Below, in pieces: positions 18,207-29,690 of a DNA stretch of 64,000 bases (its first letter is position 1; every line of letters starts with the position of its first letter). The translations under genes were made by a program, and so were the position numbers. The notes beneath the pieces are model-generated. The model saw only the letters and a list, made by a program, of their open reading frames with translations, had not been told where the DNA came from and ran no database searches. The stretch lies in the NCBI RefSeq assembly GCF_030160235.1, contig NZ_BSNY01000030.1:62001-126000 (forward strand). Direction: 5' to 3'. The DNA is from Mesorhizobium huakuii. GTDB lineage: Bacteria; Pseudomonadota; Alphaproteobacteria; Rhizobiales; Rhizobiaceae.

Positions 18207-19001
18207 TCAACCCACGTAACGCGCCGCCGGCTTGTCGGCGTGCAGGCTGCCGTAGAAGGCTTGGCGGGCGCCGAGGAATGTGTCCAGCTTGCCGGCATCG
18301 GCAAGTGCCGGCACGGTGACGGCTTCGCCCCTGGCCAGGCCGACAAGCGCGGCATCGACCATATCGTCGGCGGACATGACGATTTCCTTTGGAAGCTGGT
18401 CGATATCGCTGCCCGCCAGTTCCCAGAAATCGGTCCGGGTGGCGCCCGGCAGCACCACCTGCACCTTCACGCCGGTGCCCGCGACCTCGCGCTGCAGCGC
18501 TTCGGTGAAGTTGACGACATAGGCCTTGGTGCCGCTGTAGATGCCGCCGAACGAGGTTTCATAGGCAAGCACCGAGGCGATGTTGACGATGGCGCCGCGG
18601 TTGCGCGCCAGAAGACCCGGCAGCACGGCACGGGTCAGGCGGGTCAAGGCGATGACATTGACCTTGATCATGCGTTCGGCCGCGTCGGCGTCGGCCGTTG
18701 CCACCACCTGCTGGCCACCAAGGCCGGCATTGTTGACCAGCAGCGTCACGCTGTCGTCGGCCGATATCATCCGCTCGACACGGCGCACATCGTCGTCGTC
18801 GGACAGATCGGCTGCGATGAAGCTGACCTTGCGATCGTAGGCGTAGCGCAGCTTTTCGGCCAGTTCCTCGAGCCGGTCGGCGCGCCGCGCCACCAGCACG
18901 AGATCATAGCCCTGCCCGGCCAGCCGGTCCGCATAGACCGCGCCGATGCCCGATGAGGCGCCAGTGACGACCGCCGTGCCCTTGTTTGCCTGTCCACTCA
19001 T
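18207..19001 (-). CDS. Short-chain dehydrogenase/reductase
   Basis: 264 residues with the classical SDR layout: cofactor-binding TGASSGIGAVYAD near residue 14, the NNAG motif (VNNAGLGG), the catalytic Ser in NIASVLAYET and the YxxxK motif (YSGTKAYVVNF). It is an NAD(P)-dependent cytoplasmic oxidoreductase of unknown substrate. The gene faces away from the MarR-type gene at 19213, and a large inverted repeat in the spacer indicates that this regulator controls it. No partner enzyme is adjacent. Confidence 0.9.
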   Translation of the reverse strand: MSGQANKGTAVVTGASSGIGAVYADRLAGQGYDLVLVARRADRLEELAEKLRYAYDRKVSFIAADLSDDDDVRRVERMISADDSVTLLVNNAGLGGQQVVATADADAAERMIKVNVIALTRLTRAVLPGLLARNRGAIVNIASVLAYETSFGGIYSGTKAYVVNFTEALQREVAGTGVKVQVVLPGATRTDFWELAGSDIDQLPKEIVMSADDMVDAALVGLARGEAVTVPALADAGKLDTFLGARQAFYGSLHADKPAARYVG

Positions 19002-19092
19002 TGTCCTGTTCCTTCTGTCTCTGTTCGCTTCGACCTGGCCGCCGGCACCGCAGGCATTCGCCTCGGCGCGCCGGCATGCCGCCTGATTGATT

Positions 19093-19135
19093 TAGTGGCA
19101 TATACCACTTTCGACGAAGTAGGTATATGCCACTA
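19093..19135. promoter_or_regulatory. Large operator between SDR and MarR genes
   Basis: TAGTGGCATATACC (19093-19106) and GGTATATGCCACTA (19122-19135) form a perfect 14-base inverted repeat around a 15-base centre. The left half is itself a palindrome, AGTGG-CATATA-CCACT (19094-19109), the size expected for one MarR dimer site; the right half is a degenerate copy. This suggests two MarR dimers between the divergent genes. Confidence 0.6.
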
Positions 19136-19212
19136 TCTTGTCAATGAGTGCCTTCAGGATTATTTGTCGGGCAGCGGCCGGACAGGATTTTCTCCGGCGC
19201 CGAGGAACCACC

Positions 19213-19668
19213 ATGCCGAAAGACACTCTGCCCGGGCTGACAGCCTGCAACTACGCCATGCTGCGGCGCGCGACGCGCAAGCTCGGCCAGTTCTATGATG
19301 ATGTGCAGGCGCCGTCCGGCCTCAAGGCCACGCAACAGGGCCTGCTCTACCAGATCCATATCGGCGACGAACCGGCGATGGGCGCCATCGCTGCTGCCCT
19401 GGTCATGGACCTGTCGGCGCTCGGCCACACGCTGAAGCCGCTGATCCGCGACGGCTTTGTCGAGACCTTCGCCGATCCGGACGACCGCCGCATCAAGCGG
19501 GTGCGGCTGACCCGGCAAGGGCTCATCAAGCTCGATGAGGCGATGAAGCTGTGGCAGGTCGCCCAGCAACGCTTCGAGGATGTGGTGGGCAAGGAAAAGG
19601 CGGAACGCCTGCGCGCGGTGCTGGATGACATCAGCGCGCTGGATTTCGACCTGCCGCCGGCAGCCTGA
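19213..19668 (+). CDS. MarR-family transcriptional regulator
   Basis: 151 residues from ATG 19213; a longer reading from 19138 would begin just after the operator and has a poor ribosome site. The winged helix is clear (LKATQQGLLYQIHIG, MGAIAAALVMDLSALGHTLKPLIRDGFVETFADPDDRRIKRVRLTRQG), with the DDRR wing typical of MarR proteins. It should act as a cytoplasmic dimeric repressor released by a small ligand, with itself and the divergent SDR gene as targets through the 19093-19135 operator. Confidence 0.88.
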   Translation: MPKDTLPGLTACNYAMLRRATRKLGQFYDDVQAPSGLKATQQGLLYQIHIGDEPAMGAIAAALVMDLSALGHTLKPLIRDGFVETFADPDDRRIKRVRLTRQGLIKLDEAMKLWQVAQQRFEDVVGKEKAERLRAVLDDISALDFDLPPAA

Positions 19669-19748
19669 GCAATTCCAGGAAAAGTGTGAAACGGTTTTCC
19701 CGGGAACAGCGCGCAGCGCTTTCCCTTGGGAATTGCGTTAAGACAAAA
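19669..19748. repeat. Intergenic palindromic repeat, copy 1 (GCAATTCC...GGAATTGC)
   Basis: Starting immediately after the MarR stop codon, GCAATTCC at the left end pairs with GGAATTGC at the right end. Between them are AAAAGTGTGAAACGG, TTTTCCCGGGAA and GCGCGCAGCGC segments. Close copies occur at 52646-52690 (short form) and 60998-61123. It looks like a dispersed intergenic element of this genome. Confidence 0.65.
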
Positions 19749-19778
19749 TGGATTGGCCGCCGACGGCTTTCGAAGAGA

Positions 19779-20957
19779 CTATTCGGCCGGCATCGCCACC
19801 GGCCGCGCCAGCATACGCCCGGCCAGCACGATGCCCAGCCCGATCAACGGGAAGGCAGCCGCGACCAGGCCGAGATCGGCCGGCGCGCCGTAGCGCAGCA
19901 CGCCACCGCCGACCACCGCGCCCAGTGCCACGCCGAGATAGAGCGCCGAGCCGTTGAGCGACAGCACGATCGGGGCGGCATCGGGCGCCAGCTTGATGAT
20001 GCGGCTGGCCTGTGCCGGCGGGAACGCCCAGCCGACAATGCCCCACGGCACCATCATCGCCATCAGCGCCGGACCGGCAATGTGCTGCGGCAGGAAGGCC
20101 GGCACGACCGACAGCATCACCAGCATGGCGGCGCTCAGCGTCAGCGACCAGCCGACGGTGCGGGTGGCGCCGAACCGGTCGGCCGCCTGGCCGCCGGCAA
20201 TGTTGCCGATGACGGCGCCGACACCGAAGGCGAGCAGCATGCCTGGCAGCGCGATCTGGCTGAGCCCGGCGCCCTCGATGGCAAGCGGCGCGACATAGGC
20301 AAAGACGGTGAAGGCGCCGGTCAGCGCCAGCAATGTCGTCACCAGGATCGGCATCACGCCAGGCCGCATGGCGGCCGCCAGCCTGCGCTTCAGCGGCAGC
20401 CTTGTGCCGATGATGCCGCGCGGCAGCCTGTACCACAGGATGGCGCCGGCAAGCGCGCCGAGCCCGGCGATGGCATAGAAGGTGCCGCGCCAGCCGGCGA
20501 TCGTCGCGACCAGCGCGCCGAGCGGCGCCCCGACGGCGACGGCCACCGTGGTGCCGCCGACGACGACGGCAATGGCGCGTGCCCGGTGGTGGTCATCGAC
20601 CAGCGCCACCGCCGCCCCCTGCGCGGTCGCGGCAAACAGGCCCGACGACAGCGCCATGATGATGCGCGCGATCAGAAGCAGTTCGAAGGAGGAGCTTAAG
20701 GCGGCGGCGATGTTGCCGATGACGAAGAACACCAGCGTCCACAATATGACGCGGCGCCGGTCCCATTCGCCGGTCAGCGTCGCCAGGATCGGCGTGCCGA
20801 TGGCGTAGGCGAGCGCGAAGGCGGTGATCAGCGTACCGGCGAGTGGAATGGAAATGCCGGCATCCCTGGCGATGTCTGGCAGAAGGCTGGAGATGACGAA
20901 GCCCTCGGTCGAGATCGTGAACGATCCGAGCGCAAGCCAGAAGAGCCGCTTGTCCAT
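19779..20957 (-). CDS. MFS transporter (DHA1 group, YdhP/AraJ-like)
   Basis: 392 residues from ATG 20957, 12 predicted helices. The N terminus KRLFWLALGSFTISTEGFVISSLLPDIARD and the loop motif GTPILATLTGEWDRRRVIL place it with sugar-efflux or drug-efflux permeases of the DHA1 group. The segment GAPLGALVATIAGWRGTFY is the antiporter motif region. It probably exports a small molecule from the cytoplasm with proton antiport. It is divergent from the ArsR-type gene at 21163, and a palindrome lies just before its start, so it is probably under that repressor. Confidence 0.85.
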   Translation of the reverse strand: MDKRLFWLALGSFTISTEGFVISSLLPDIARDAGISIPLAGTLITAFALAYAIGTPILATLTGEWDRRRVILWTLVFFVIGNIAAALSSSFELLLIARIIMALSSGLFAATAQGAAVALVDDHHRARAIAVVVGGTTVAVAVGAPLGALVATIAGWRGTFYAIAGLGALAGAILWYRLPRGIIGTRLPLKRRLAAAMRPGVMPILVTTLLALTGAFTVFAYVAPLAIEGAGLSQIALPGMLLAFGVGAVIGNIAGGQAADRFGATRTVGWSLTLSAAMLVMLSVVPAFLPQHIAGPALMAMMVPWGIVGWAFPPAQASRIIKLAPDAAPIVLSLNGSALYLGVALGAVVGGGVLRYGAPADLGLVAAAFPLIGLGIVLAGRMLARPVAMPAE

Positions 20958-20971
20958 GGCATGTGTCCTTA

Positions 20972-20989
20972 GTTCAAAAGTTATTGAAC
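20972..20989. promoter_or_regulatory. GTTCAA-N6-TTGAAC palindrome before the MFS gene
   Basis: A perfect six-base inverted repeat with a six-base centre ends 15 bases upstream of the MFS start on the minus strand. It is suited to binding by a dimeric winged-helix protein such as the ArsR-type regulator encoded at 21163. The regulator assignment is inferred from proximity. Confidence 0.45.
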
Positions 20990-21162
20990 AATTGGACATA
21001 ACAGGGCATGATGTCAATGAAGCCAGGGCAAAATAGCTGAACCATCCTGACAGCCCTGTGTCAGCACGGTCGTTTGGTACGAATGAAATGGAGAAACAGT
21101 GTGTACGGGCCGGCGAGGACGGATGCGTTGAAATCGGCCCGGACTGCGCTTAGGTTCCAGCC

Positions 21163-21519
21163 ATGACGTTACCTCATCCCAATACGGACCAGATCAGCCT
21201 GCCCATCGTGCTGGGCGTGCTCGGCGACCCGACACGGCTCGCCATCGTGCGCTACCTTGCCAGCAAGGAAGGCGTGGCGCTGAACTGCAGCCAGTTCCTC
21301 GATCTCGGCTCCAAGACCAATCTCAGCTACCACCTGGCCAAGCTGCGAGAGGCCGGCGTCACCCGCGCCGAAGTGGTCGGCACCAACCGCATGATCACGC
21401 TGCGCCGCGCCGACCTCGACGCCCGCTTCCCCGGCCTGCTCGACAGCGTCATCGCCGCCGCTGTCGATGACCCGGCTCTGCCGGCGGTCGGCGGGCACGA
21501 TATTGAGATGCCGGCCTAG
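21163..21519 (+). CDS. ArsR-type helix-turn-helix regulator
   Basis: 118 residues. The winged helix reads VLGVLGDPTRLAIVRYLAS, then LGSKTNLSYHLAKLREAGVTRAEVVGTNRMITLRRADLDARFPGLL. No Cys-based metal site (CXC) is present, so it belongs to the non-metal ArsR branch that responds to other signals. It is divergent from the MFS exporter at 19779-20957, which is its probable target. The single Cys near residue 44 (LNCSQF) could be redox-sensitive, but this is speculation. Confidence 0.82.
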   Translation: MTLPHPNTDQISLPIVLGVLGDPTRLAIVRYLASKEGVALNCSQFLDLGSKTNLSYHLAKLREAGVTRAEVVGTNRMITLRRADLDARFPGLLDSVIAAAVDDPALPAVGGHDIEMPA

Positions 21520-21552
21520 GCCTGCAGGTTCCGAGCTGAGGTTCTGTCGTCG

Positions 21553-22023
21553 CTAGCGCTGCCAGAACCCGATATGCGGGGCGAGAAGCTCCTCTTCCAT
21601 CTCGGGGAAGGGGCCGTGGACCTCGACCTGCTTCTGCCCGGAGCCTAGGACCGTGCGCGACGAGAGGTTCATCGTCGGATTCCCGGCGTGGTCGCCGGTC
21701 AGCGCGAGAAGCTTGGTCTCCTCGAAGCCGTAGACCAGCCGGCCGATATTTGCCCAGTAGAACGTTCCGGTGCACATCGCACAGGGCTCGCCGGTCGAGA
21801 CCAGCGTGCAGGACCACAGGAATTCCGGCGGATAGGCCTCCGCGGCACGTCGGCTGAGCTCGGTTTCGGCGTGGCGCACGGTGTTGATGTTGCCTTGCCG
21901 CATCAGGATGCGATCGTCGGGGCCGACGAGCACACAGCCGAAAGGATGGTGCCCATGCGCGGCGGCCTCGTGAGCGACGTCATTGGCGGCGCGCAGGTGA
22001 GCGAACATCTGGTCACGGGTCAT
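21553..22023 (-). CDS. Nucleoside/base deaminase of the cytidine-deaminase superfamily
   Basis: 156 residues with the zinc-binding signature HAE (in VRHAETELS) and PCAMC (TGEPCAMCTG), where the His and two Cys bind zinc and the Glu is the proton shuttle. The N-terminal part HPFGCVLVGPDDRI and the C-terminal tail rich in acidic residues resemble guanine/nucleoside deaminases and not the tRNA-editing TadA, which lacks this C-terminal extension. It is a cytoplasmic enzyme for purine or pyrimidine salvage or detoxification. The exact substrate is open. Confidence 0.85.
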   Translation of the reverse strand: MTRDQMFAHLRAANDVAHEAAAHGHHPFGCVLVGPDDRILMRQGNINTVRHAETELSRRAAEAYPPEFLWSCTLVSTGEPCAMCTGTFYWANIGRLVYGFEETKLLALTGDHAGNPTMNLSSRTVLGSGQKQVEVHGPFPEMEEELLAPHIGFWQR

Positions 22024-22164
22024 CGCCTGGGTGCCTTTCGAGGCTGTCTAAGCGGATAGTCCTACATGAACTCTGGGATGGCGTGGACGCTAGCAGATGC
22101 AATGCTGCCGCGATAGCCGTGGGCGGGCCGCGCGGTGCCCCGCCTGCCCGAACGATCTCAACGA

Positions 22165-22224
22165 CTTGATGACGAAAGCGGGGACTTGATAACAAAGGCG
22201 GCGGCTTGATAACGAAGACGGGCC
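22165..22224 (+). repeat. Three direct 20-base repeats before the phosphoesterase gene
   Basis: Three head-to-tail units of exactly 20 bases begin at 22165, 22185 and 22205. Each starts CTTGAT(A/G)AC and continues with (A/G)AAG/AAAG and a GCGG-like block. The array ends 37 bases before the start at 22262. It could be a set of regulator boxes or a simple slippage product. Confidence 0.6.
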
Positions 22225-22261
22225 GGAGTCCCGATGGGGCCGCACCATGGGAGCCCGCCGC

Positions 22262-23020
22262 ATGCGCATAGCCGTCCTCGCCGATATCCATGGCAACGTC
22301 CTGGCGCTCGACGCCGTGCTGCAGGATCTGGCCCGTCGCGGCGGCGCGGACCTCACCGTCAATCTCGGCGACAGCGTTTCCGGGCCGCTCTGGCCGCGCG
22401 AGACCTTTGAGCGCCTGGAAGCGCTGAACCTGCCGACGGTGCGCGGCAACCATGACCGCCGCGTCGCGGTCGATCCGGCCGACGAGACCATGTGGGCGTC
22501 CGACGTCTACGCGCAGGAGCGGTTGACCGAGGCGCAGCGCCACGTGCTTTTCGCGCAGCCGCTGACGCTGGAGATCGCGCCCGGCATCGTCGCCTTCCAC
22601 GCCTGTCCCGACCATGACGAGAAATACCTGCTCGACGCGATCGTCGATGGCCAATTGGTGCGTGCGCCGCTGGCGGCGATCAGGCGGCGGCTGAAGGCGC
22701 TCGACCCGGCCTGCCGCATCGCGCTGTGCGGCCACAGCCACCGTCCGGAGCTCGTCCGCATCCCCGACGGTCCCGTCATCTTCAATCCCGGCAGCATCGG
22801 CTGCCCCGCCTATGACGATTCCACCCCGCCGGCGCATGTTTCCGAACAGGGCTCGCCGCATGCGCGCTACGGCTTCGTCACCTTGGGTGGCGAAGGCCGG
22901 CCCGACCGTTTCGAGACGATCGCGGTCGACTACGACCACGAGGTGGCGGCACGACAGGCCGAACAGGCGGGCAGGCCGGAATGGGCCTATGCGCTCAGGA
23001 CTGGATTCATGCCGGGCTGA
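22262..23020 (+). CDS. Metallophosphoesterase family protein (YfcE/MJ0936-like)
   Basis: 252 residues from ATG 22262, which has GGGAG about 11 bases upstream; an ATG at 22247 is possible. The calcineurin-like metal-binding motifs are complete: ADIHGN near residue 7, NLGDSVSGP, RGNHDRR, and GHSHRPELVRIPDGPVIFNPGSIG. These enzymes use two metal ions to hydrolyse phosphodiesters in the cytoplasm. The natural substrate of this branch (single-domain, about 250 residues) is usually not known. It stands alone, preceded by a 3 x 20 base repeat. Confidence 0.88.
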   Translation: MRIAVLADIHGNVLALDAVLQDLARRGGADLTVNLGDSVSGPLWPRETFERLEALNLPTVRGNHDRRVAVDPADETMWASDVYAQERLTEAQRHVLFAQPLTLEIAPGIVAFHACPDHDEKYLLDAIVDGQLVRAPLAAIRRRLKALDPACRIALCGHSHRPELVRIPDGPVIFNPGSIGCPAYDDSTPPAHVSEQGSPHARYGFVTLGGEGRPDRFETIAVDYDHEVAARQAEQAGRPEWAYALRTGFMPG

Positions 23021-23202
23021 TCGAAGCTCGCGCCTCAGCGGAATGCCTTGCATGCAGCTCCCCGGCCGAGGGCCGGCTGAAACGCCTTCGCGGCCACACT
23101 CAAGGCGTAAAACATCTGGCTTATAGACACGGCGGCGCAGCGTCGCTTATAAAACCGCTTCGCGTGCGGCAGCGTTTTCGGGTTCTGGCGGTGCCTTTGG
23201 GA

Positions 23203-24177
23203 ATGCAATTGATCGCCGACAGCCAAGTGACAAGGCGCCGAATTACGCTGCGGACAACGCTCTTGGCGCTGATGGCCGCTCCGCTGCTGATGGCGGCGCT
23301 TGTCGCCGTGGTCCCGGCCCATTCCGAAGAGACGCCCTTCATCTCCGTCGTCACCGGTCTTGCGCCTGACGACCTGCTCAATGTCCGCGCCAAGCCGTCG
23401 GCGATCGGCAAGACCGAGGCGCGCCTGGCCGCCGGCGCCAGCGTCAGGAACCTCGGCTGCAACGACATTGACGGACACCCGTGGTGCAAGGTCGCATCAG
23501 ACAATCCCAAAGCCATCGGCTGGGCCCCGGCGCGCTACCTCATTCCCGTCAACCCGGCGACGGTGCCCCTCGACCAGGCGGATGCAGGCGCGGCGCCCGA
23601 TGCGGCGGCGGCACAGCCCGACCTGACGGCGCGGCTCGGCGGCTCGGCCCATCCCGCCGCGCCTGAAGCCCCGATCAAGTCAGCCGCCGAAATCGCCATG
23701 CAGGATGCCTACGGCCTGGCGCTGGCGGCGAATGAAACCCCGCCGACCGGAGAAATCCCCGCCCTCGCCCAGGATGCGGCCGCGGACAGCGGCTCGGCGG
23801 CGGGATCGCTTCCCGTTCCCACGCCGCGTCCTGACGGCGCCGCGCCCGCCGTCGACACGCAGACCGTTGCCGAACTGCCGCCGCAGCCGACCTCGCTTGC
23901 CCAGGGCGGTGGCGTCGAAATCCCCTGCGCCCGCTATGTCGGCCAGCCGATGCAGCGCTGCGCGGCAGCCATCGTACACAAAGGCGCCGACAAGGCCGAT
24001 ATCACCGTGACCTGGCCCGATGGCGGCACGCGCCTCATCTCCTTCGACGCCGGCCTGCCGACGGGCTCGGACGCCAAGAGCGATTTCCGCTTCACCCGCG
24101 AAGGCAGCCTGAGCATGATCCGCATCGGCGTCTCCGAACGCTTCGAGATCACGGACGTGGTGGCGTTTGGGCATTAG
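23203..24177 (+). CDS. Exported SH3-domain protein
   Basis: About 324 residues from ATG 23203, giving a signal peptide (RRITLRTTLLALMAAPLLMAALVAVVPAHS). A bacterial SH3 domain follows at about residues 45-115 (VVTGLAPDDLLNVRAKPSAIGKTEARLAAGASVRNLGC...WCKVASDNPKAIGWAPARYLIP), then a low-complexity Ala/Pro/Asp linker, then a compact C-terminal domain starting PCARYVGQPMQRCAAAIVHKG with a Cys pair. It is likely periplasmic; SH3 domains of this type bind peptidoglycan or proteins. The start is uncertain because the ribosome site is weak. The stop codon is the first triplet of the repeat hairpin 24175-24294. Confidence 0.7.
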   Translation: MQLIADSQVTRRRITLRTTLLALMAAPLLMAALVAVVPAHSEETPFISVVTGLAPDDLLNVRAKPSAIGKTEARLAAGASVRNLGCNDIDGHPWCKVASDNPKAIGWAPARYLIPVNPATVPLDQADAGAAPDAAAAQPDLTARLGGSAHPAAPEAPIKSAAEIAMQDAYGLALAANETPPTGEIPALAQDAAADSGSAAGSLPVPTPRPDGAAPAVDTQTVAELPPQPTSLAQGGGVEIPCARYVGQPMQRCAAAIVHKGADKADITVTWPDGGTRLISFDAGLPTGSDAKSDFRFTREGSLSMIRIGVSERFEITDVVAFGH

Positions 24178-24294
24178 GGATTGGGCAGTAGGGATTAGGC
24201 AGTAGGCAATAGGCAGTAGGCAATAGGGCCGTTCGCTCAAGGCGCTTGAAACTTCCCTACCGTCCGTTGCCTAATCCCTACTGCCCAATCCCTA
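24175..24294. repeat. Heptamer-like repeat cluster forming a perfect 27-base inverted repeat
   Basis: The arm at 24175-24201 (beginning TAGGGATTGGGCAGTAGG) is matched exactly by its complement at 24268-24294, with 66 bases between. Extra copies of the unit GGCAGTAGG / GGCAATAGG follow the left arm. Such 'CAGTAGGGATTAGG' strings occur between genes in many rhizobia to my knowledge. Here it can act as a strong mRNA 3' hairpin for the SH3 gene. Confidence 0.75.
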
Positions 24295-24319
24295 CTGCCT
24301 TTCCCTCGCATTTTCGGGG

Positions 24320-24348
24320 TTACATCTCCCAAAACTCTTCCCTATAAG
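24320..24348 (+). promoter_or_regulatory. Candidate carB promoter
   Basis: TTACAT (24320-24325) and TATAAG (24343-24348) are separated by exactly 17 bases. The predicted start near 24355 gives a leader of about 90 bases that contains the terminator-like hairpin at 24378-24416. Confidence 0.5.
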
Positions 24349-24377
24349 GCCCACCTAGCCTGATACCAGAATCGCGA

Positions 24378-24416
24378 GCACAACCGGCCGGGTCTTCCCG
24401 TCCCGGTTTTTTGTGC
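24378..24416 (+). terminator. Intrinsic-terminator-like hairpin in the carB leader
   Basis: AACCGG and GGG (24382-24392) pair with CCC and CCGGTT, followed directly by a T-run (24407-24412). An outer GCACAA/TTGTGC pairing (24378-24383 with 24411-24416) could form as a competing structure. The hairpin ends about 30 bases before the carB ATG and downstream of the carB promoter, so it is placed for transcription attenuation. It could instead end transcription from upstream. Confidence 0.55.
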
Positions 24417-24443
24417 AAGCCGCCCGCCGAACGGACCTATGAC

Positions 24444-27947
<3,504 letters not shown>

Positions 27948-28104
27948 GCGACTAGCCCCCAAAGGGGTACATTTCAAACCGTTGATTTACAAAATCTAGG
28001 TCATCAACAACGAAAAAAATTATTGTACTCATTGAGATTGACAATATTCTCGGTGTTGTGACGACTGCTTCATAAATTCGTGTCGCGCAATTGTCGAGGA
28101 AAAC
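27948..28104. other. AT-rich spacer, left boundary of a foreign segment
   Basis: Base composition drops sharply after the carB stop: the spacer has long A/T stretches (for instance GAAAAAAATTATTG at about 28011-28024) unlike any other intergenic region here. A small CCCCC-AAA-GGGG hairpin follows carB. A GAGGAAAAC ribosome site ends the region. I see no direct repeats, tRNA remnant or integrase that would mark how the segment arrived. Confidence 0.55.
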
Positions 28105-29580
28105 ATGATGTCGTTGCTGGTCGAGGAGGTATTCGTCACCGAGGGCGTACCCGCATTCACCTTCGTACGGCCGCCAAACTACAATCGAATTTTTGTTGAT
28201 GTGAGGAGCCCCGGCAAACCTGTGATCCTCGAAGGACAATCGGGGACGGGAAAGACAACCTGCATTAGACAAATCCTGGTTGATCTGGGCGACAGAGCTG
28301 CGACGGAATATCTTACCGCTCGTGAAGCCGTCGACGTATCGCGGATTGAAGCTATTGCTCGGGAACGACCATCTGGCCGTTTTGTCATCGACGACTTTCA
28401 TCGACTTTCGGCGGGACTACAAACGTCGCTTGCAGACCTTGCAAAGCTCTCGGCCGAGAGCCCTGATCCATCCAAGGCAACGAAACTCATAATAGTCGGC
28501 ATCAATCAAGTAGGCTCAGCCTTGATACAATTGGTGCCCGACATTGCAAAGCGCATGGGCATCCACCGTATCCAGCCTGGCGGAGAGCCAGAAATTACGC
28601 AGCTTATTAGAACAGGTGCCTCTAAATTGAACGTCAAGATACTTCAGCTTGATGTAATTTTTCGAGAGACACGCGGTGACTACTGGCTCACTCAACAACT
28701 TTGCCAATCCATCTGCCTCTCGGCCGGCGTCCTCGAGACTCTAAAAGAAGATAAATTAATAGAATTCGATATAGATAAGATTCGCAAAGAGGTTGTTGAG
28801 CAGTTACAGTCAGCGCACTATCCTGCCGTAAAAGAGTTCTGCAGAGGCCGTCGATTTAGGCCGAGCAACCAGCCGTACTATAAGCTCTTGCGTGCAATAG
28901 GTCAGAACGGAAGCTCTAACGTCGACTTAAACGAGTTGGCAAACTCTGAGCCGGACGTAAGAGGAAGCATTAACAATATAAAAGAGCACCGACTCCCGAC
29001 TTTGATAGAGAGTAAACCTCTCGTAGCGCGCAGTTTCTATTACAACAAAGAGACAAAGAGCTTCTCAATTGACGACCCTGCTCTTTTCTATTTTATTCAG
29101 CACCTGGACTGGGATCAACTTCGTAAAGACTGCGGATTTCGAATCGTTGCCGAGAATTTCGACTACGATATTGCCCTTTCCTTTGCAGGTGAAAATCGAG
29201 AGCTGGCCAGTCACATTGCCACTCAATTGGAGGAACTCGATGTCCCTGTCTTTTATGATGAGATGTTTGAAGTAAATTTTCTTGGAAAGGCCTGGACTAA
29301 AGTTTTTCGAGACATTTTCGCCGAAAAAAACCGTTTTGTCGTATGTCTTTTAGATGTGCACCATTTGGAAAAGATTTGGCCGACATTCGAGCGAGAGCAT
29401 TTCTCGCCACGCGTAGCCGACGGGAGCATTATTCCGATCTATTTGGACGACACCAAATTTGTGGGCATTCCCTCTGACATCATAGGATTCAAATTTAAAT
29501 TCGACCCGACAGATGAAAATTGGCGGTCGATTGCCGATGAGCAGATCACAATGAAACTAGTTGAAAAGCTGACGGAATAA
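28105..29580 (+). CDS. P-loop ATPase fused to a C-terminal TIR domain, putative defence effector
   Basis: 491 residues. A P-loop NTPase module has Walker A GQSGTGKTT (44-52), Walker B RFVIDDFHR (92-100) and a sensor-like strand LIIVGINQ (128-135). A middle helical region of unknown type spans about 195-345. A TIR_2-type domain begins YDIALSFAGENRELASHI (354-371) and has the W425-x3-E429 pair, where E429 matches the catalytic Glu of NAD-cleaving TIR domains. No signal or membrane segment is seen, so it should be cytoplasmic. Codon use and GC content are far lower than in all neighbours, a strong sign of transfer. Proposed role: nucleotide-dependent sensor that triggers NAD depletion during phage infection; this is inference from architecture. 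The start has a good GAGGA site. Confidence 0.8.
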   Translation: MMSLLVEEVFVTEGVPAFTFVRPPNYNRIFVDVRSPGKPVILEGQSGTGKTTCIRQILVDLGDRAATEYLTAREAVDVSRIEAIARERPSGRFVIDDFHRLSAGLQTSLADLAKLSAESPDPSKATKLIIVGINQVGSALIQLVPDIAKRMGIHRIQPGGEPEITQLIRTGASKLNVKILQLDVIFRETRGDYWLTQQLCQSICLSAGVLETLKEDKLIEFDIDKIRKEVVEQLQSAHYPAVKEFCRGRRFRPSNQPYYKLLRAIGQNGSSNVDLNELANSEPDVRGSINNIKEHRLPTLIESKPLVARSFYYNKETKSFSIDDPALFYFIQHLDWDQLRKDCGFRIVAENFDYDIALSFAGENRELASHIATQLEELDVPVFYDEMFEVNFLGKAWTKVFRDIFAEKNRFVVCLLDVHHLEKIWPTFEREHFSPRVADGSIIPIYLDDTKFVGIPSDIIGFKFKFDPTDENWRSIADEQITMKLVEKLTE

Positions 29581-29690
29581 TCTTCAGAGCCTTCGCAACG
29601 TTCTCTACCATACGGGAATGTGCTGCGTTGGCGTTCGCGCCGATTGCCAGCGTTAACCTGAAGGGTCGCGCCAGCGAAACGCGGTATACC

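Noticed and set aside
27952-28401. 149-codon minus-strand frame over the left end of the AT-rich island
   Set aside because: It is antisense to the ATPase N terminus, has no ribosome site and no recognised fold; the plus-strand gene explains the sequence.
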